A DNA stretch of 43,035 bases, from contig JAFXDE010000006.1 in NCBI GenBank assembly GCA_017516315.1, positions 1 to 43,035 on the forward strand, in the 5' to 3' direction. The position numbers and the translations under genes were made by a program. The notes under the pieces are model-generated. The model did not search any database, was not told the origin of the DNA, and worked only from the letters and a program-made list of their open reading frames with translations. This document shows positions 23,627 to 31,896 of the stretch, piece by piece. Each line of letters opens with the position of its first letter. The first letter of the stretch is position 1. The DNA comes from Clostridia bacterium (GTDB taxonomy: Bacteria > Bacillota > Clostridia > Oscillospirales > Acutalibacteraceae).

Positions 23627-24409
23627 ATGGCATCTAAATGTCCGAATTGCGGCAAGGTTCTTAAATTTTATAATATTAAAGCTGAATGTCCTCAATGCGG
23701 TGTAAGTATCCCTAATTTTAACTGGGAGGCCCGTCTTGAAGAGGATAACAGAGTAGCTGAAGAAAAATTCGCCGCCTTGTACAGAACCTTAAACAGATTA
23801 AAATTTTCTGTAATAGGTAACAGACTCCGTGTGGCAAGACTGATTATGTCTTTGATTCCTGCTGTCGGTTTTATCCTTCCCTGGGCTACCGTAGTGAGTC
23901 AGAAAAGCACACTGAGCTTTGATCTTTTAGGCCTTTTTACCGATGGCGAGTCCACGATAAGCTTTTTCGGTATTCTCTTTAAAAACATCGGCTCTGTCAT
24001 AAGCGCAATGGGCGCTGAAGGCTTCTCGGGTCCCGTAAGCTTCATAATGCTTGGATTTGTTTTCGTTCTTTTAAGTGTTGTTGCGATTGTTGTCGCATTC
24101 TTCCTTCCCTTTATCCGATTTAAAAAATCCGATACAAATGCAGGTTGGATTGTTGATATTGTAAGTATTCTTTTTGCAGGAACGGGTGCTGTTATGTTTA
24201 TTCTTTCCGCTTCTGAGGTAAGCGGTGCGGAATTTACTATCGGTACACTGGAATTTGCTGATGCATCATCAAAGGCGCTTTGGGGTGTATTTGTGTATAT
24301 CCTTTTACTTGCCGTGGCTATGGTGGGAAATATTCTCGTTTCTAAATCCTTCGTTGAGACCGATGAGGCTCTCGAAAAAGTCAGAGCTGAAAAGGTAAGA
24401 CTTAAGTAA
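23627..24409 (+). CDS. Zinc-ribbon multi-pass membrane protein, stopped before its coiled-coil tail
   Basis: A 260-residue protein with an N-terminal zinc ribbon (C5-x2-C8 and C21-x2-C24), a helical linker, then four or five hydrophobic segments between residues 66 and 235 and a charged end. AAAGGG lies about 8 bases before the ATG. The same frame continues after the TAA for another 43 codons of a highly charged Glu/Lys/Ala coiled-coil (24410-24541). The gene seems to have lost its last part to a single stop codon, or the stop is a sequence error. No function is known for this arrangement; similar zinc-ribbon membrane proteins are widespread in Clostridia. Confidence 0.75.
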   Translation: MASKCPNCGKVLKFYNIKAECPQCGVSIPNFNWEARLEEDNRVAEEKFAALYRTLNRLKFSVIGNRLRVARLIMSLIPAVGFILPWATVVSQKSTLSFDLLGLFTDGESTISFFGILFKNIGSVISAMGAEGFSGPVSFIMLGFVFVLLSVVAIVVAFFLPFIRFKKSDTNAGWIVDIVSILFAGTGAVMFILSASEVSGAEFTIGTLEFADASSKALWGVFVYILLLAVAMVGNILVSKSFVETDEALEKVRAEKVRLK

Positions 24410-24541
24410 GAAAAAGAGGAAGCTGAACGCCTCAGAAAAGAAGCTGCATGGGCTGAGGCGAAAAAGAAAGCTGAGGAAGAGCAGGCCGAAAAGGTTCGTA
24501 AGGCCAGAGAAGCTCTTGCTGCAAAAGAGAAGAATAAATAA
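24410..24541 (+). pseudogene. Open coiled-coil tail in frame after the stop of the zinc-ribbon gene
   Basis: Reading on in the same frame gives EKEEAERLRKEAAWAEAKKK and continues with a second charged stretch ending in AAKEKNK and TAA. The composition matches the end of the preceding protein (EKVRAEKVRLK), so this is almost surely coding sequence cut off by one TAA. No separate start with a ribosome site is present. Confidence 0.65.
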
Positions 24542-24563
24542 GAATCTGAAAATATAAATTGAA

Positions 24564-26093
24564 ATGAGTGATAAAATGTCAGAGAATCTCGTAAATGAGA
24601 ATACTGTTTCACAGCAGGAGGAATCGGGCGACGTACTCGATAAGCTGGCTTATACTAAAAAGAGATATTTAAGACCGAAGGAGTTTGCCTCATATATTCT
24701 CGTTAATTTCGGTCAGAAAAACCTTTCAGAGTTTGTAAGTGCCAACCGTCAGGTTTTTATGATGCAGTACGCAGGACTCAGTGGTAAGGCCTATGCTGCC
24801 ATTACTGCCTTTGCTACTATATATGATGCCCTTGATGATACATTATCGGGACTTATTATTGACAGAACCCGTACCCGTTGGGGAAGAATCCGTCCCTTCT
24901 TTATTCTGCCTCTTCCCTTATGGCTTATCGGCGGATTTATGCTCTTTGCTACTCCGAATTTAGGCGACAAAGGACTTAGCTGGTTCTTTTGCGCGGCTAC
25001 TATTATTTACGGTTTAGGTATGAGCTATTTCGGTGCATGGAATCTTATGATTTATAACCTTACGCCGAATATGAATGAGCGAAATAATCTTATTTATACT
25101 AATAAATTTTTCGAGAATTTCGGTGTATGGCTTCCGAGTCTTCTTCCGTTTATTCTCACCTTTGTACCTAAATTAGTGCCTTCGGTTTCACAGACCGGTA
25201 TTTTCAAAGGCTTTGCAGGCTTTATGCTTGTATTTTCAGCATTCTTTGCTGTATACGGCTTCTTTACCATGAGAGAAAGAATTCCTCTCCAGAGCCGTGA
25301 AGAAATGAACAAGACCTCTGTATGGGGTTCACTTAAGAACATACTTACAAACAGACCTCTTCTTGCCATTATTCTCGCTGACTTTTTCAGTAACTTCAAG
25401 GCAGTCGGAGGCGCTACAGAGAAGTTCTTCTGGCTTAATAATACAGGCTCTTATGCAAACGGCGGCGTAGCAGGTATTTTCACCGGTATTCCTAATTTCT
25501 TTATGATACCTATCGGTGCGAAGCTTATCAAAAAGTTCGGCGCCCGTACAGCAGCTATCATTGCCGGTGTATTCGGCTTTGCGGCATATATGTTAATGTT
25601 TGCTCTCGGCTTCCCCTTCGGTAATGTGGTAGGCGACAGCTTCGAGAGTAACCACGCATTAAACCTTGTTTGCATAACTGTTCTTTTAACTATTGCAGGC
25701 TTACCGAATAAGATTATCCAGGTTTGTAATCCCATTCTTACAGCTGATGCTCTCGATTATATGGAATGGAAGCACGGACTTCGTAATGAGGCACTTGTTA
25801 CCACTGTTCAGGGATACTTTACAAAGCTTGCAGGTACTGTAACAGGCGCACTTTCAGGTCTTGTTTTCGAATGGATTAACTATGAAGCGCTCGTTGACGA
25901 AGCAGGTAACGCCATTCCTAACAAAGAACCGGGTATAATGCGCGGTATATGGATAGTGTTCTGTATTCTTCCTGCCTTGGCAAGAGGTCTTTACGGTATA
26001 TCCTTCTTCCTTTATCCCATTCACGGTGAGCTTCAGCAGAGAATGCTCGTCGAGCTTACTGATAAAAGAGCTAACACACTTATCGAAAAATAA
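24564..26093 (+). CDS. GPH-family (glycoside-pentoside-hexuronide) sugar:cation symporter
   Basis: A 509-residue membrane protein with about 12 hydrophobic segments and a 45-residue charged N-terminal tail. The GPH signature is clear: DALDDTLSGLIIDRTRTRWG near residues 89-108, followed by RIRPFFI. Family members import sugars such as melibiose, xylosides or glucuronides with a cation. With the clan GH-D glycosidase upstream, an alpha-galactoside or similar oligosaccharide is a plausible substrate. The start could be the ATG at 24564 or at 24576; neither has a strong ribosome site. It is followed by a terminator. Confidence 0.85.
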   Translation: MSDKMSENLVNENTVSQQEESGDVLDKLAYTKKRYLRPKEFASYILVNFGQKNLSEFVSANRQVFMMQYAGLSGKAYAAITAFATIYDALDDTLSGLIIDRTRTRWGRIRPFFILPLPLWLIGGFMLFATPNLGDKGLSWFFCAATIIYGLGMSYFGAWNLMIYNLTPNMNERNNLIYTNKFFENFGVWLPSLLPFILTFVPKLVPSVSQTGIFKGFAGFMLVFSAFFAVYGFFTMRERIPLQSREEMNKTSVWGSLKNILTNRPLLAIILADFFSNFKAVGGATEKFFWLNNTGSYANGGVAGIFTGIPNFFMIPIGAKLIKKFGARTAAIIAGVFGFAAYMLMFALGFPFGNVVGDSFESNHALNLVCITVLLTIAGLPNKIIQVCNPILTADALDYMEWKHGLRNEALVTTVQGYFTKLAGTVTGALSGLVFEWINYEALVDEAGNAIPNKEPGIMRGIWIVFCILPALARGLYGISFFLYPIHGELQQRMLVELTDKRANTLIEK

Positions 26094-26099
26094 TATTTT

Positions 26100-26128
26100 A
26101 GCCTGTGCATATCTGTGCAGGCTTTTTT
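26100..26128 (+). terminator. Terminator after the GPH transporter gene
   Basis: AGCCTG (26100-26105) pairs with CAGGCT (26118-26123), followed by a run of six T. Confidence 0.7.
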
Positions 26129-26152
26129 GTATACGGTAAAAGCACGGTAATA

Positions 26153-26182
26153 TTGACATTCACTGTGCTTTGAAGGTATAAT
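26153..26182 (+). promoter_or_regulatory. Promoter of the Cys-rich surface protein gene
   Basis: TTGACA (26153-26158) and TATAAT (26177-26182) are 18 bases apart. The -10 abuts an in-frame ATG at 26183, which therefore cannot be the translation start; this fixes the start at 26201. Confidence 0.75.
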
Positions 26183-26200
26183 ATGCAACAGGGTGATAAT

Positions 26201-27412
26201 ATGAAACGGATTAAAAGCGTCTTTTCATTTTTATTTTTATCTTTTATTTTTATTTTTGTTACAGCTGCTATTTTCGGCGCTGCAGACCATGAGCATAAAT
26301 ATACAGAGCTTTACACTGTGAAGCCTGTCTGCACTGAAAAGGGTTATACTGTTTTCAGCTGTGTCTGCGGTGATTCCTATGAGGGCAACCTTACGGATGA
26401 GCTCGGTCACGATTTCAGCAGTGAAGTAATTTATTATAAAAAAGCAACCTGTCTCGAAAAAGGCGAAGCCGGAAGATATTGCAAGCGCTGTTATGCCAAA
26501 AGTGATATAACATATTATGATAAAACTCCCCACAAGCCGGTTGAAGTAATGGTAAAGGCTACATCGAAAAAAGACGGAGAAGCCCGTAAGGAGTGCAGTG
26601 TTTGTAAAAAGCTTTACAGCAGAGAGACAATCAGTAAAATTGCTTCCGTGAAGCTTGAAAGTAAGACATATACTTATGACGGAAAGGTGAAAACTCCGTC
26701 TGTGGCTGTTAAGGATTCAAAGGGTAATAAGCTGAAAAACAAAAGAGATTACACTGTTAAATATCAGAAAGGCAGAAAGAAAACGGGGACATACAGTGTA
26801 AAAATAACCTTTAAGGGTAATTATGAGGGCGAAAAGACTCTGTATTTTAAAATAAGACCCGTTGTTGTCAGAAATCTTTCAGCTACGCCGTCGATTTCTT
26901 CCGTTTATTTGTCATGGGATAAATCAAAGGGAGCTGACGGCTATGAAATTTATCTTAAAACAGACAAGCTGAAGCTCGTCAAGGATACGGATAAGCTTTA
27001 TTACAGAGTTAACAAGATTAACGGCAAAAAGCTAAAAAGCGGTACGGATTATACTTTCTTAGTAAAAAGCTATAAGAAAGCAGGGGACAAAAAATTATAC
27101 TCTGCATCAAAGAAAATCAAAGTCACCACCAAGCCGCAAAAATGCCGCATAAAGAAAGTCAGCACATCCTCGGGAGGTATCACAGTTTCTGCGGTTAAGC
27201 AGAATTGTCATGGCTATGAGTTTCTTTTAAGCACCAATAAAAGCTTCAGCAATCCTGTATCTGTCAGATTAAAGGGTAAAAGTAAACGCTCTTATACCTT
27301 CAAAAATACTATTAAAGGTAAAACATATTATGTCAAAGTCAGAGCTTACATAACCTCAGGCGGAGAAAGCTATAAGGGCTATTACAGTGAGATTAAGAAA
27401 ATCAAAGGTTAA
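26201..27412 (+). CDS. Secreted Cys-rich, Ig-like and fibronectin III-like surface protein
   Basis: A 403-residue secreted protein. Residues 1-26 form a signal peptide (basic start, long hydrophobic core). Residues about 28-150 hold clostridial Cys-rich repeats of the form CTEKGYTVFSCVCG, CLEKGEAGRYCKRC and ECSVCKKLY, with GHDF-type ends. Residues about 150-225 match the bacterial Ig-like unit (YTYDGKVKTPSVAVKDSKGN then GTYSVKITFKGNYEG). The rest resembles one or two fibronectin III-like domains, the first starting near SATPSISSVYLSWDKSKGAD. No LPXTG anchor or dockerin is visible. The ribosome site AGGGTGAT lies 4 to 6 bases before the ATG. A role in surface attachment or the cell envelope is inferred. 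Its stop codon touches the left end of an inverted-repeat element. Confidence 0.8.
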   Translation: MKRIKSVFSFLFLSFIFIFVTAAIFGAADHEHKYTELYTVKPVCTEKGYTVFSCVCGDSYEGNLTDELGHDFSSEVIYYKKATCLEKGEAGRYCKRCYAKSDITYYDKTPHKPVEVMVKATSKKDGEARKECSVCKKLYSRETISKIASVKLESKTYTYDGKVKTPSVAVKDSKGNKLKNKRDYTVKYQKGRKKTGTYSVKITFKGNYEGEKTLYFKIRPVVVRNLSATPSISSVYLSWDKSKGADGYEIYLKTDKLKLVKDTDKLYYRVNKINGKKLKSGTDYTFLVKSYKKAGDKKLYSASKKIKVTTKPQKCRIKKVSTSSGGITVSAVKQNCHGYEFLLSTNKSFSNPVSVRLKGKSKRSYTFKNTIKGKTYYVKVRAYITSGGESYKGYYSEIKKIKG

Positions 27413-27630
27413 GGTGCTGTTGCACTAAGTGCAGACCAAAAAGCAAAACAAAAGCAGGTGTGTTTAAGTTGCTTCTGACTTAAAACACATCTGTTTTAAG
27501 TTTATAGGGAATAATACGGTGTTGCATATAATAAATTTTGCTTTTTCAGACGTTTTTTCATCCTCTCGGAGTATAATCATAGGCCTTTGGATGAAAAAAC
27601 GTCTTCTGCATCTTACTGCGACAGCACCTT
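27411..27630. mobile_element. MITE-like 220-bp inverted-repeat element
   Basis: The ends are imperfect terminal inverted repeats of about 25 bases (27411-27435 and 27605-27630) that both begin AAGGTGCTGT when read inward, with two mismatches and one insertion. Inside are a perfect 15-bp inverted repeat (27549-27563 with 27589-27603) and a 9-bp one, CTTAAAACA/TGTTTTAAG (27479/27492). It has no coding capacity of its own. The nested fold-back fits a miniature inverted-repeat element; a structured RNA or complex terminator is the alternative. No clear target-site duplication is seen. It fills most of the gap between the surface protein and the penicillin-binding protein gene. Confidence 0.5.
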
Positions 27631-27707
27631 TATATTTGTGTTTAGGCAGAAAAAGGCAAAACAATAATAAAAATAAGAGAAAAAATAATTAATTTTATAA
27701 ATTAATG

Positions 27708-27736
27708 TTGATTTAATTATTCAGATTTATTATAAT
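27708..27736 (+). promoter_or_regulatory. Promoter of the penicillin-binding protein gene
   Basis: TTGATT (27708-27713) and TATAAT (27731-27736) with a 17-base spacer. A start near 27743 gives a leader of about 59 bases before the chosen ATG. Confidence 0.65.
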
Positions 27737-27801
27737 GTTAATTATGTATGGACAAATTTAATCTACTTCATATAAATTCTCTGAACGGAGGAATATCTTT
27801 A

Positions 27802-29883
27802 ATGGATAACAGTAAAGAAAGAAGATCTGCGTCAAAGACACAGGGCGCTGTCAGAACTTCACCTCAGAAGGCTAAAAAAGCAAAAAAGAAGAAAAAGAAG
27901 CATTCTGCCCTTTATACGGTTTTTCTGTTCTGCTTCTGTATTTTCGTAGCAGGTATGCTCACAGTTATGATTGTCGGCGGTTCAGTCGCTTCCTATATGG
28001 ATAACTTCGTTAACGGAGATATTGCCGTTAATCTCGAGAATTATAAGGATTCACAGAATCAGACATCCATAATGTATGCTTACGATGAAGATGAAAAGCT
28101 TGTAGAGCTTACTCGTCTTCACGGTGAAGAAAACCGTATATGGGTTGACTATGAGGATATGCCCGAAAATCTTCTCTGGGCTTTTATATGTCTGGAGGAT
28201 TTCCGTTTCTATAATCATAACGGTGTGGACTGGATAAGAACAATAGCTGTTATTATCAAGCCTGAATATGAGGGACAGGGTGCTTCCACCATAACTCAGC
28301 AGCTAATCAAAAACCTTACTGATGAAAATTCAGCTACTTATTTCAGAAAGTTCCACGAAATTACCAGAGCGCTTAATCTGGAAAAGAATTATTCTAAGAA
28401 GGATATTATCGAAGCATATCTTAATACCGTTGCTCTCGGTGCGGGCTGTTACGGTGTAAAAACGGCTGCCGAAACCTATTTCGGTAAAGAGGTAAGCGAT
28501 CTTAATCTCGCCGAATGTGCTATGCTTGCAGGTATTACCAAAGCACCGTACACCACTAATCCTTATGTAAATATGGAGAAATGCAAGGAAAGACAGAAGC
28601 GTTGCCTTAAGGCTATGGTTGAAGAGGAGAAGATTACCCAGGAGCAGGCTGACAAGGCTTACGCCAAAAAGGTTAAAATCAAAAGTAAAAGTTCAGCTTC
28701 GGAAAATAATGAAACTACAGATAAATCCGAAATTATGTCCTGGTATGAGGAATATGTAGTACAGCAGGTTATTGCTGATCTTCAGGAAAAATATGAGTAC
28801 GATTATAATGAAGCTCAGAGAATGATTTATTACGGAGGTCTTAAAATTTATGCCGCAGTAGACCTTCGCGTTCAGAGCATTATGGAAAAATCCTTTGAGA
28901 CCCGCGGAGGCTTCCCTCGTTCACATTATGACTCACGCGGCGAGCTTCCCGAAGCATCGATGGTTGTAATGGACTATGAGGGCAGAATCGTAGGTATAGT
29001 AGGCGGTACAGGTAAGAAGACGGCTAACCGCGCATATAACCGTGCTACTGACAGCCGTGCAAAAAGACAGCCCGGTTCATCAATCAAGCCTCTTTCCGTA
29101 TACGCTCCTGCAGTAGATATGGGTCGCGTTACCTCTCAGTCGGTTATTCTCGAGGAGGCTATAATGCTTAAGGGCGAAAAGTGGCCCCGTAACTTCAACG
29201 GTGACCATGGCTCGGGTGAATATGTAACCGTAGAGAATGCTCTTGCGCGCTCGCTCAACACCGTTCCCGTCCGTATTCTCAGTGAAATGATAGGTGTAGA
29301 AAACAGCTTAAGATACTGTAACGAGGCCTTCCACTTAAACCTCAGTGAGGGTGATAAGGATCTCAGTCCTCTCGGTGTTGGCGGTACACAGACAGGTGTT
29401 ACTACTCTCGAAATGGCTGCGGCATTCGCAACCTTCGGCAACGGAGGCAGATATTACGAGCCCTACAGCTATTACAAGGTAACAGACAGAAACGGTAATG
29501 TTCTTCTCGATAATACAGATAACAAGCCTCAGCAGGCTATATCCCGAAATACAGCCTATGAGCTTCTTACGATGATGACTAAGGCCGTAACCGAAGGCTA
29601 CGGTACAGCTTACGGCTCTAAAATCAGCGGCTTCCAGACCTTCGCAAAAACAGGTACCACCTCTGATAACTGCGATAAATGGTACTGCGGCGGTACTCCT
29701 CAGTATGTAACTGCTGTATGGTATGGCTTCGACTACCGTGCCGACCTCCGTACAGGCTCATCTAACCCGTCAAAGACTATTTTCAGGCATATATTCAGTC
29801 AGATTCATTCGGGCCTTTCCGGAAAAACCTTCAGTCAGGTAAGGGAAGCTGTCGATAATAAGCTGGCGGATGTAGAGCAGTAA
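27802..29883 (+). CDS. Class A penicillin-binding protein (transglycosylase/transpeptidase)
   Basis: A 693-residue bifunctional peptidoglycan synthase. A basic cytoplasmic tail of about 35 residues is followed by one membrane segment near 37-62. The GT51 glycosyltransferase domain has EDFRFYNHNGVDW with catalytic Glu 132, GASTITQQL and the YLNTVALGAGCYGV region. The transpeptidase domain has the active-site Ser 426 in SSIK (K429), SLN at 484-486 and KTG at 616-618. The start at 27802 has CGGAGG about 10 bases upstream; an in-frame ATG at 27748 would be almost leaderless. It is PBP1A/PBP1-like in layout. The ruvX gene follows by 9 bases, so they share a transcript. Confidence 0.92.
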   Translation: MDNSKERRSASKTQGAVRTSPQKAKKAKKKKKKHSALYTVFLFCFCIFVAGMLTVMIVGGSVASYMDNFVNGDIAVNLENYKDSQNQTSIMYAYDEDEKLVELTRLHGEENRIWVDYEDMPENLLWAFICLEDFRFYNHNGVDWIRTIAVIIKPEYEGQGASTITQQLIKNLTDENSATYFRKFHEITRALNLEKNYSKKDIIEAYLNTVALGAGCYGVKTAAETYFGKEVSDLNLAECAMLAGITKAPYTTNPYVNMEKCKERQKRCLKAMVEEEKITQEQADKAYAKKVKIKSKSSASENNETTDKSEIMSWYEEYVVQQVIADLQEKYEYDYNEAQRMIYYGGLKIYAAVDLRVQSIMEKSFETRGGFPRSHYDSRGELPEASMVVMDYEGRIVGIVGGTGKKTANRAYNRATDSRAKRQPGSSIKPLSVYAPAVDMGRVTSQSVILEEAIMLKGEKWPRNFNGDHGSGEYVTVENALARSLNTVPVRILSEMIGVENSLRYCNEAFHLNLSEGDKDLSPLGVGGTQTGVTTLEMAAAFATFGNGGRYYEPYSYYKVTDRNGNVLLDNTDNKPQQAISRNTAYELLTMMTKAVTEGYGTAYGSKISGFQTFAKTGTTSDNCDKWYCGGTPQYVTAVWYGFDYRADLRTGSSNPSKTIFRHIFSQIHSGLSGKTFSQVREAVDNKLADVEQ

Positions 29884-29892
29884 GGAGAAGCT

Positions 29893-30300
29893 ATGGTTAT
29901 TCTTTCGGTCGATTACGGCGATGTGAGAACAGGTATAGCCGTATGTGATAAAATGGAAATATTGGCCTCTCCCGTTACGGTAATAACCCAGTCTTATGAG
30001 CCTAAGCTCATTGCCGAGATTGAAAAGATTATAAGTAAATATAAGCCTGAGCTTATTGTAGTAGGTCTTCCTAAAAATATGGACGGCTCAAGCGGAGAAA
30101 GAGCAGAAAAGTGTAAAATTTTCGCTGACAGGCTTTCCGAGAAAACAGGCATAAAGACCTGTATGGTAGATGAAAGGCTTACTACCGTATCGGCACATAA
30201 GGCACTTAATGCTACGAATGTAAGAGGCAATAAAAGAAAAGAGGTAGTTGATGCAGTTTCGGCTGTTATGATTCTGGAAAGCTATCTTGCTTCGAAATAA
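29893..30300 (+). CDS. ruvX: RuvX/YqgF-family RNase H-like nuclease
   Basis: A 135-residue protein of the YqgF family, an RNase H-like fold linked to Holliday junction resolution and 16S rRNA 5' processing. The opening SVDYGDVRTGIAV carries the first catalytic Asp (7), VVGLPKNMDGS lies near residue 56, the DERLTT motif near 95-100 and EVVDAVSAVMIL with the last Asp near 120. Length is normal (about 138). TAAGGAGAAG precedes the ATG. This gene is usually essential. Confidence 0.93.
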   Translation: MVILSVDYGDVRTGIAVCDKMEILASPVTVITQSYEPKLIAEIEKIISKYKPELIVVGLPKNMDGSSGERAEKCKIFADRLSEKTGIKTCMVDERLTTVSAHKALNATNVRGNKRKEVVDAVSAVMILESYLASK

Positions 30301-30357
30301 AAAAGACGCAGGGACAGTTGTGCGCATTTCCTATGAAGTGTCGTTCTTCTGTTCCTC

Positions 30358-30711
30358 TTACTTTTTTGAAAATAAATCCTTTGTCCCCATAATGAGAAGA
30401 AACACTCCGAAAACACTTCTAAGATATTCAGCAGAAATAAGATTTACTATACCGTATCCTATTGCTACGCCTAATAAACCGAATGGTATGAAGGATTTCA
30501 GCATTTTTTTATCGATAAGGTTTTGACTTTTATATTTAAATACAGAATAAACAGCGCAGGGAATAAAGAAAAACAGATTAATTCCCTGTGCTTCCTTTTG
30601 TCCGATACTCATAAAGGAAGTAAGAAATATTATAAGGACAGACCCTCCGCCGAAGCCCATTGAGCAGAGCAGTCCCGAAATAAAGGATGCAGCGACAGTA
30701 AATAAATTCAT
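30358..30711 (-). CDS. Half-size TauE/SafE-family membrane permease (second of a pair)
   Basis: A 117-residue hydrophobic protein with about four membrane segments. The N-terminal AASFISGLLCSMGFGGGSVLI matches the TauE/SafE repeat (Gly-rich GxGGG). Full-size members have two such repeats and 7-8 segments, so this is half-length. The other half-size gene lies 4 bases upstream, suggesting the pair forms a heterodimeric exporter of sulfite, organosulfonate or another anion; substrate unknown. It converges on ruvX; the 57 bases between their stop codons contain only a weak 7-bp hairpin (30311/30349). Confidence 0.8.
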   Translation of the reverse strand: MNLFTVAASFISGLLCSMGFGGGSVLIIFLTSFMSIGQKEAQGINLFFFIPCAVYSVFKYKSQNLIDKKMLKSFIPFGLLGVAIGYGIVNLISAEYLRSVFGVFLLIMGTKDLFSKK

Positions 30712-30715
30712 AAAA

Positions 30716-31063
30716 TCACCCGAAAAGCATACGTATTCCCGACCATATCATAAACAGAGCAAAGATTTTTTTAAGAAGCTTGTTTTTCATTTTTTCTGTT
30801 AATTTAACGCCTGTTACAGCACCGAAAAAACCGAAAGGAATATATATTAAAGCGTCGCCGGGAGAATAAAAACCCTTGAAGGCATAAATAACGGCACTGA
30901 TTACGGTGAGAGGGAGAATCAGAGCAAGGGTTGTGGCTTGCGCTTTTTTTTGATTGAGACCGAATTTTTTCATAGCCGGAACACTTATCATTCCGCCTCC
31001 GGCTCCGATGGCTGAGTTAATAATTCCTGTAAGCACGGCATAAAGATAGATATATATTTTCAT
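30716..31063 (-). CDS. Half-size TauE/SafE-family membrane permease (first of a pair)
   Basis: A 115-residue hydrophobic protein with about four membrane segments; AVLTGIINSAIGAGGGMISV carries the TauE/SafE Gly-rich motif. The start at 31063 follows AAGAG by 6 to 7 bases; an in-frame ATG further up would add 34 residues of Phe/Ser/Lys-rich sequence unlike the family. It partners with the gene immediately downstream. The pair are paralogous repeats rather than one broken gene, since each has its own start region and Gly-rich motif. Confidence 0.8.
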   Translation of the reverse strand: MKIYIYLYAVLTGIINSAIGAGGGMISVPAMKKFGLNQKKAQATTLALILPLTVISAVIYAFKGFYSPGDALIYIPFGFFGAVTGVKLTEKMKNKLLKKIFALFMIWSGIRMLFG

Positions 31064-31165
31064 TTTATCACTCTTAAAATTTTGATTTTTGTAGTATTTT
31101 TTCGAAAAATGACTAAAAATATGTATAAAGAACTGAAAAATCGAATATTTTGTTTCTGTAAACAC

Positions 31166-31194
31166 TTGTAAATATAGTTTTTTAGTGATATAAT
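31166..31194 (+). promoter_or_regulatory. Promoter of the zinc-ribbon/Pro-Ala-rich protein gene
   Basis: TTGTAA (31166-31171) and TATAAT (31189-31194) with a 17-base spacer, followed by TAGGAGG about 9 bases before the ATG. Confidence 0.65.
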
Positions 31195-31222
31195 CTCTTT
31201 ATAAATCTTAGGAGGATTAATT

Positions 31223-31774
31223 ATGGTTTGTAAATTTTGTGGCAATGTAATTGACGACAATTCAGATTTTTGCTTTATCTGCGGTCAGAAAAATCCCGCA
31301 GAAGAAACTCCTGCTCCCGTAGAGGAGAAGAACGATATTTTCTCACAGGCTCCCGTAGCTGAAGAGGTTGCTCCTCAGGCTCCTGCTTTTGTTGCTCAGC
31401 AGACAGTACCCGTAGCTCCCGAGGCTCCCGTATATGACGAAGCTGCAGCTCCCATCTATGCTCAGTCTGCACCTATCTATGCTCAGTCAGCTCCCGTATA
31501 TGCACAGCAGGCTATTATCCAGCAGGTTGCTCCCGCACAGATCGTTAAAACAAAGACAAGCGATTCCAGTGTTGCTTCTAAGGGTAAAAAGTTCTTCGCA
31601 GCACTTCTTTCTGCACTCTTTATTTTACAGTTTATCCCCTGGATGTGGTACAGCAAGGCTAAAAAGGACGGCTATGAGCAAAAGTCTATCGACCTTCTTA
31701 ACTCCATTATGATCGGTCTTTGCATCTTTATGGCAGCTCTCGGCTTATTCTTCATAAAGAGTTTTATGCTTTGA
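31223..31774 (+). CDS. Zinc-ribbon membrane protein with Pro/Ala/Gln-rich repeat linker
   Basis: A 183-residue protein. The N-terminal zinc ribbon has C3-x2-C6 and C17-x2-C20. A low-complexity Pro/Ala/Gln/Val-rich linker runs from about residue 27 to 110 and contains tandem PIYAQSA-type repeats near 75-93. Two hydrophobic segments near 122-142 and 160-182 place the C-terminus in the membrane. Many Clostridia encode proteins of this layout with no known function. It has its own promoter and terminator, so it is a single-gene unit. Confidence 0.78.
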   Translation: MVCKFCGNVIDDNSDFCFICGQKNPAEETPAPVEEKNDIFSQAPVAEEVAPQAPAFVAQQTVPVAPEAPVYDEAAAPIYAQSAPIYAQSAPVYAQQAIIQQVAPAQIVKTKTSDSSVASKGKKFFAALLSALFILQFIPWMWYSKAKKDGYEQKSIDLLNSIMIGLCIFMAALGLFFIKSFML

Positions 31775-31788
31775 TTTTAAAGTCAATT

Positions 31789-31817
31789 TCCCTCCTCGTT
31801 GCAGGAGGGATTTTTTT
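31789..31817 (+). terminator. Terminator after the zinc-ribbon gene
   Basis: TCCCTCCT (31789-31796) pairs with AGGAGGGA (31803-31810), followed by seven T. Confidence 0.85.
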
Positions 31818-31834
31818 CTTATAAAACCTTATGA

Positions 31835-31862
31835 CATATAGTGTAGCTTCTCTGCATAGTAT
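31835..31862 (+). promoter_or_regulatory. Sigma-E-like promoter of spoIVA
   Basis: CATATAG (31835-31841) and CATAGTAT (31855-31862) with a 13-base spacer resemble the mother-cell sigma-E consensus (ATATT-type -35, CATACAAT-type -10). No good sigma-A promoter lies here. In known spore formers spoIVA is sigma-E-dependent, which supports the call. Confidence 0.6.
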
Positions 31863-31896
31863 TTCAATGAAGAATTATTGAAAAGAGGATTTGCAG

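Noticed and set aside
27464-27664. A 66-codon minus-strand frame between the surface protein and penicillin-binding protein genes
   Set aside because: It lies almost wholly within the inverted-repeat element, has no ribosome site and reads as random Phe/Lys/Arg-rich sequence.
30716-31165. A longer version of the first half-size TauE/SafE protein
   Set aside because: The extra 34 residues are encoded by AT-rich intergenic sequence near the divergent promoter and do not resemble the family; AAGAG is placed for the later ATG.
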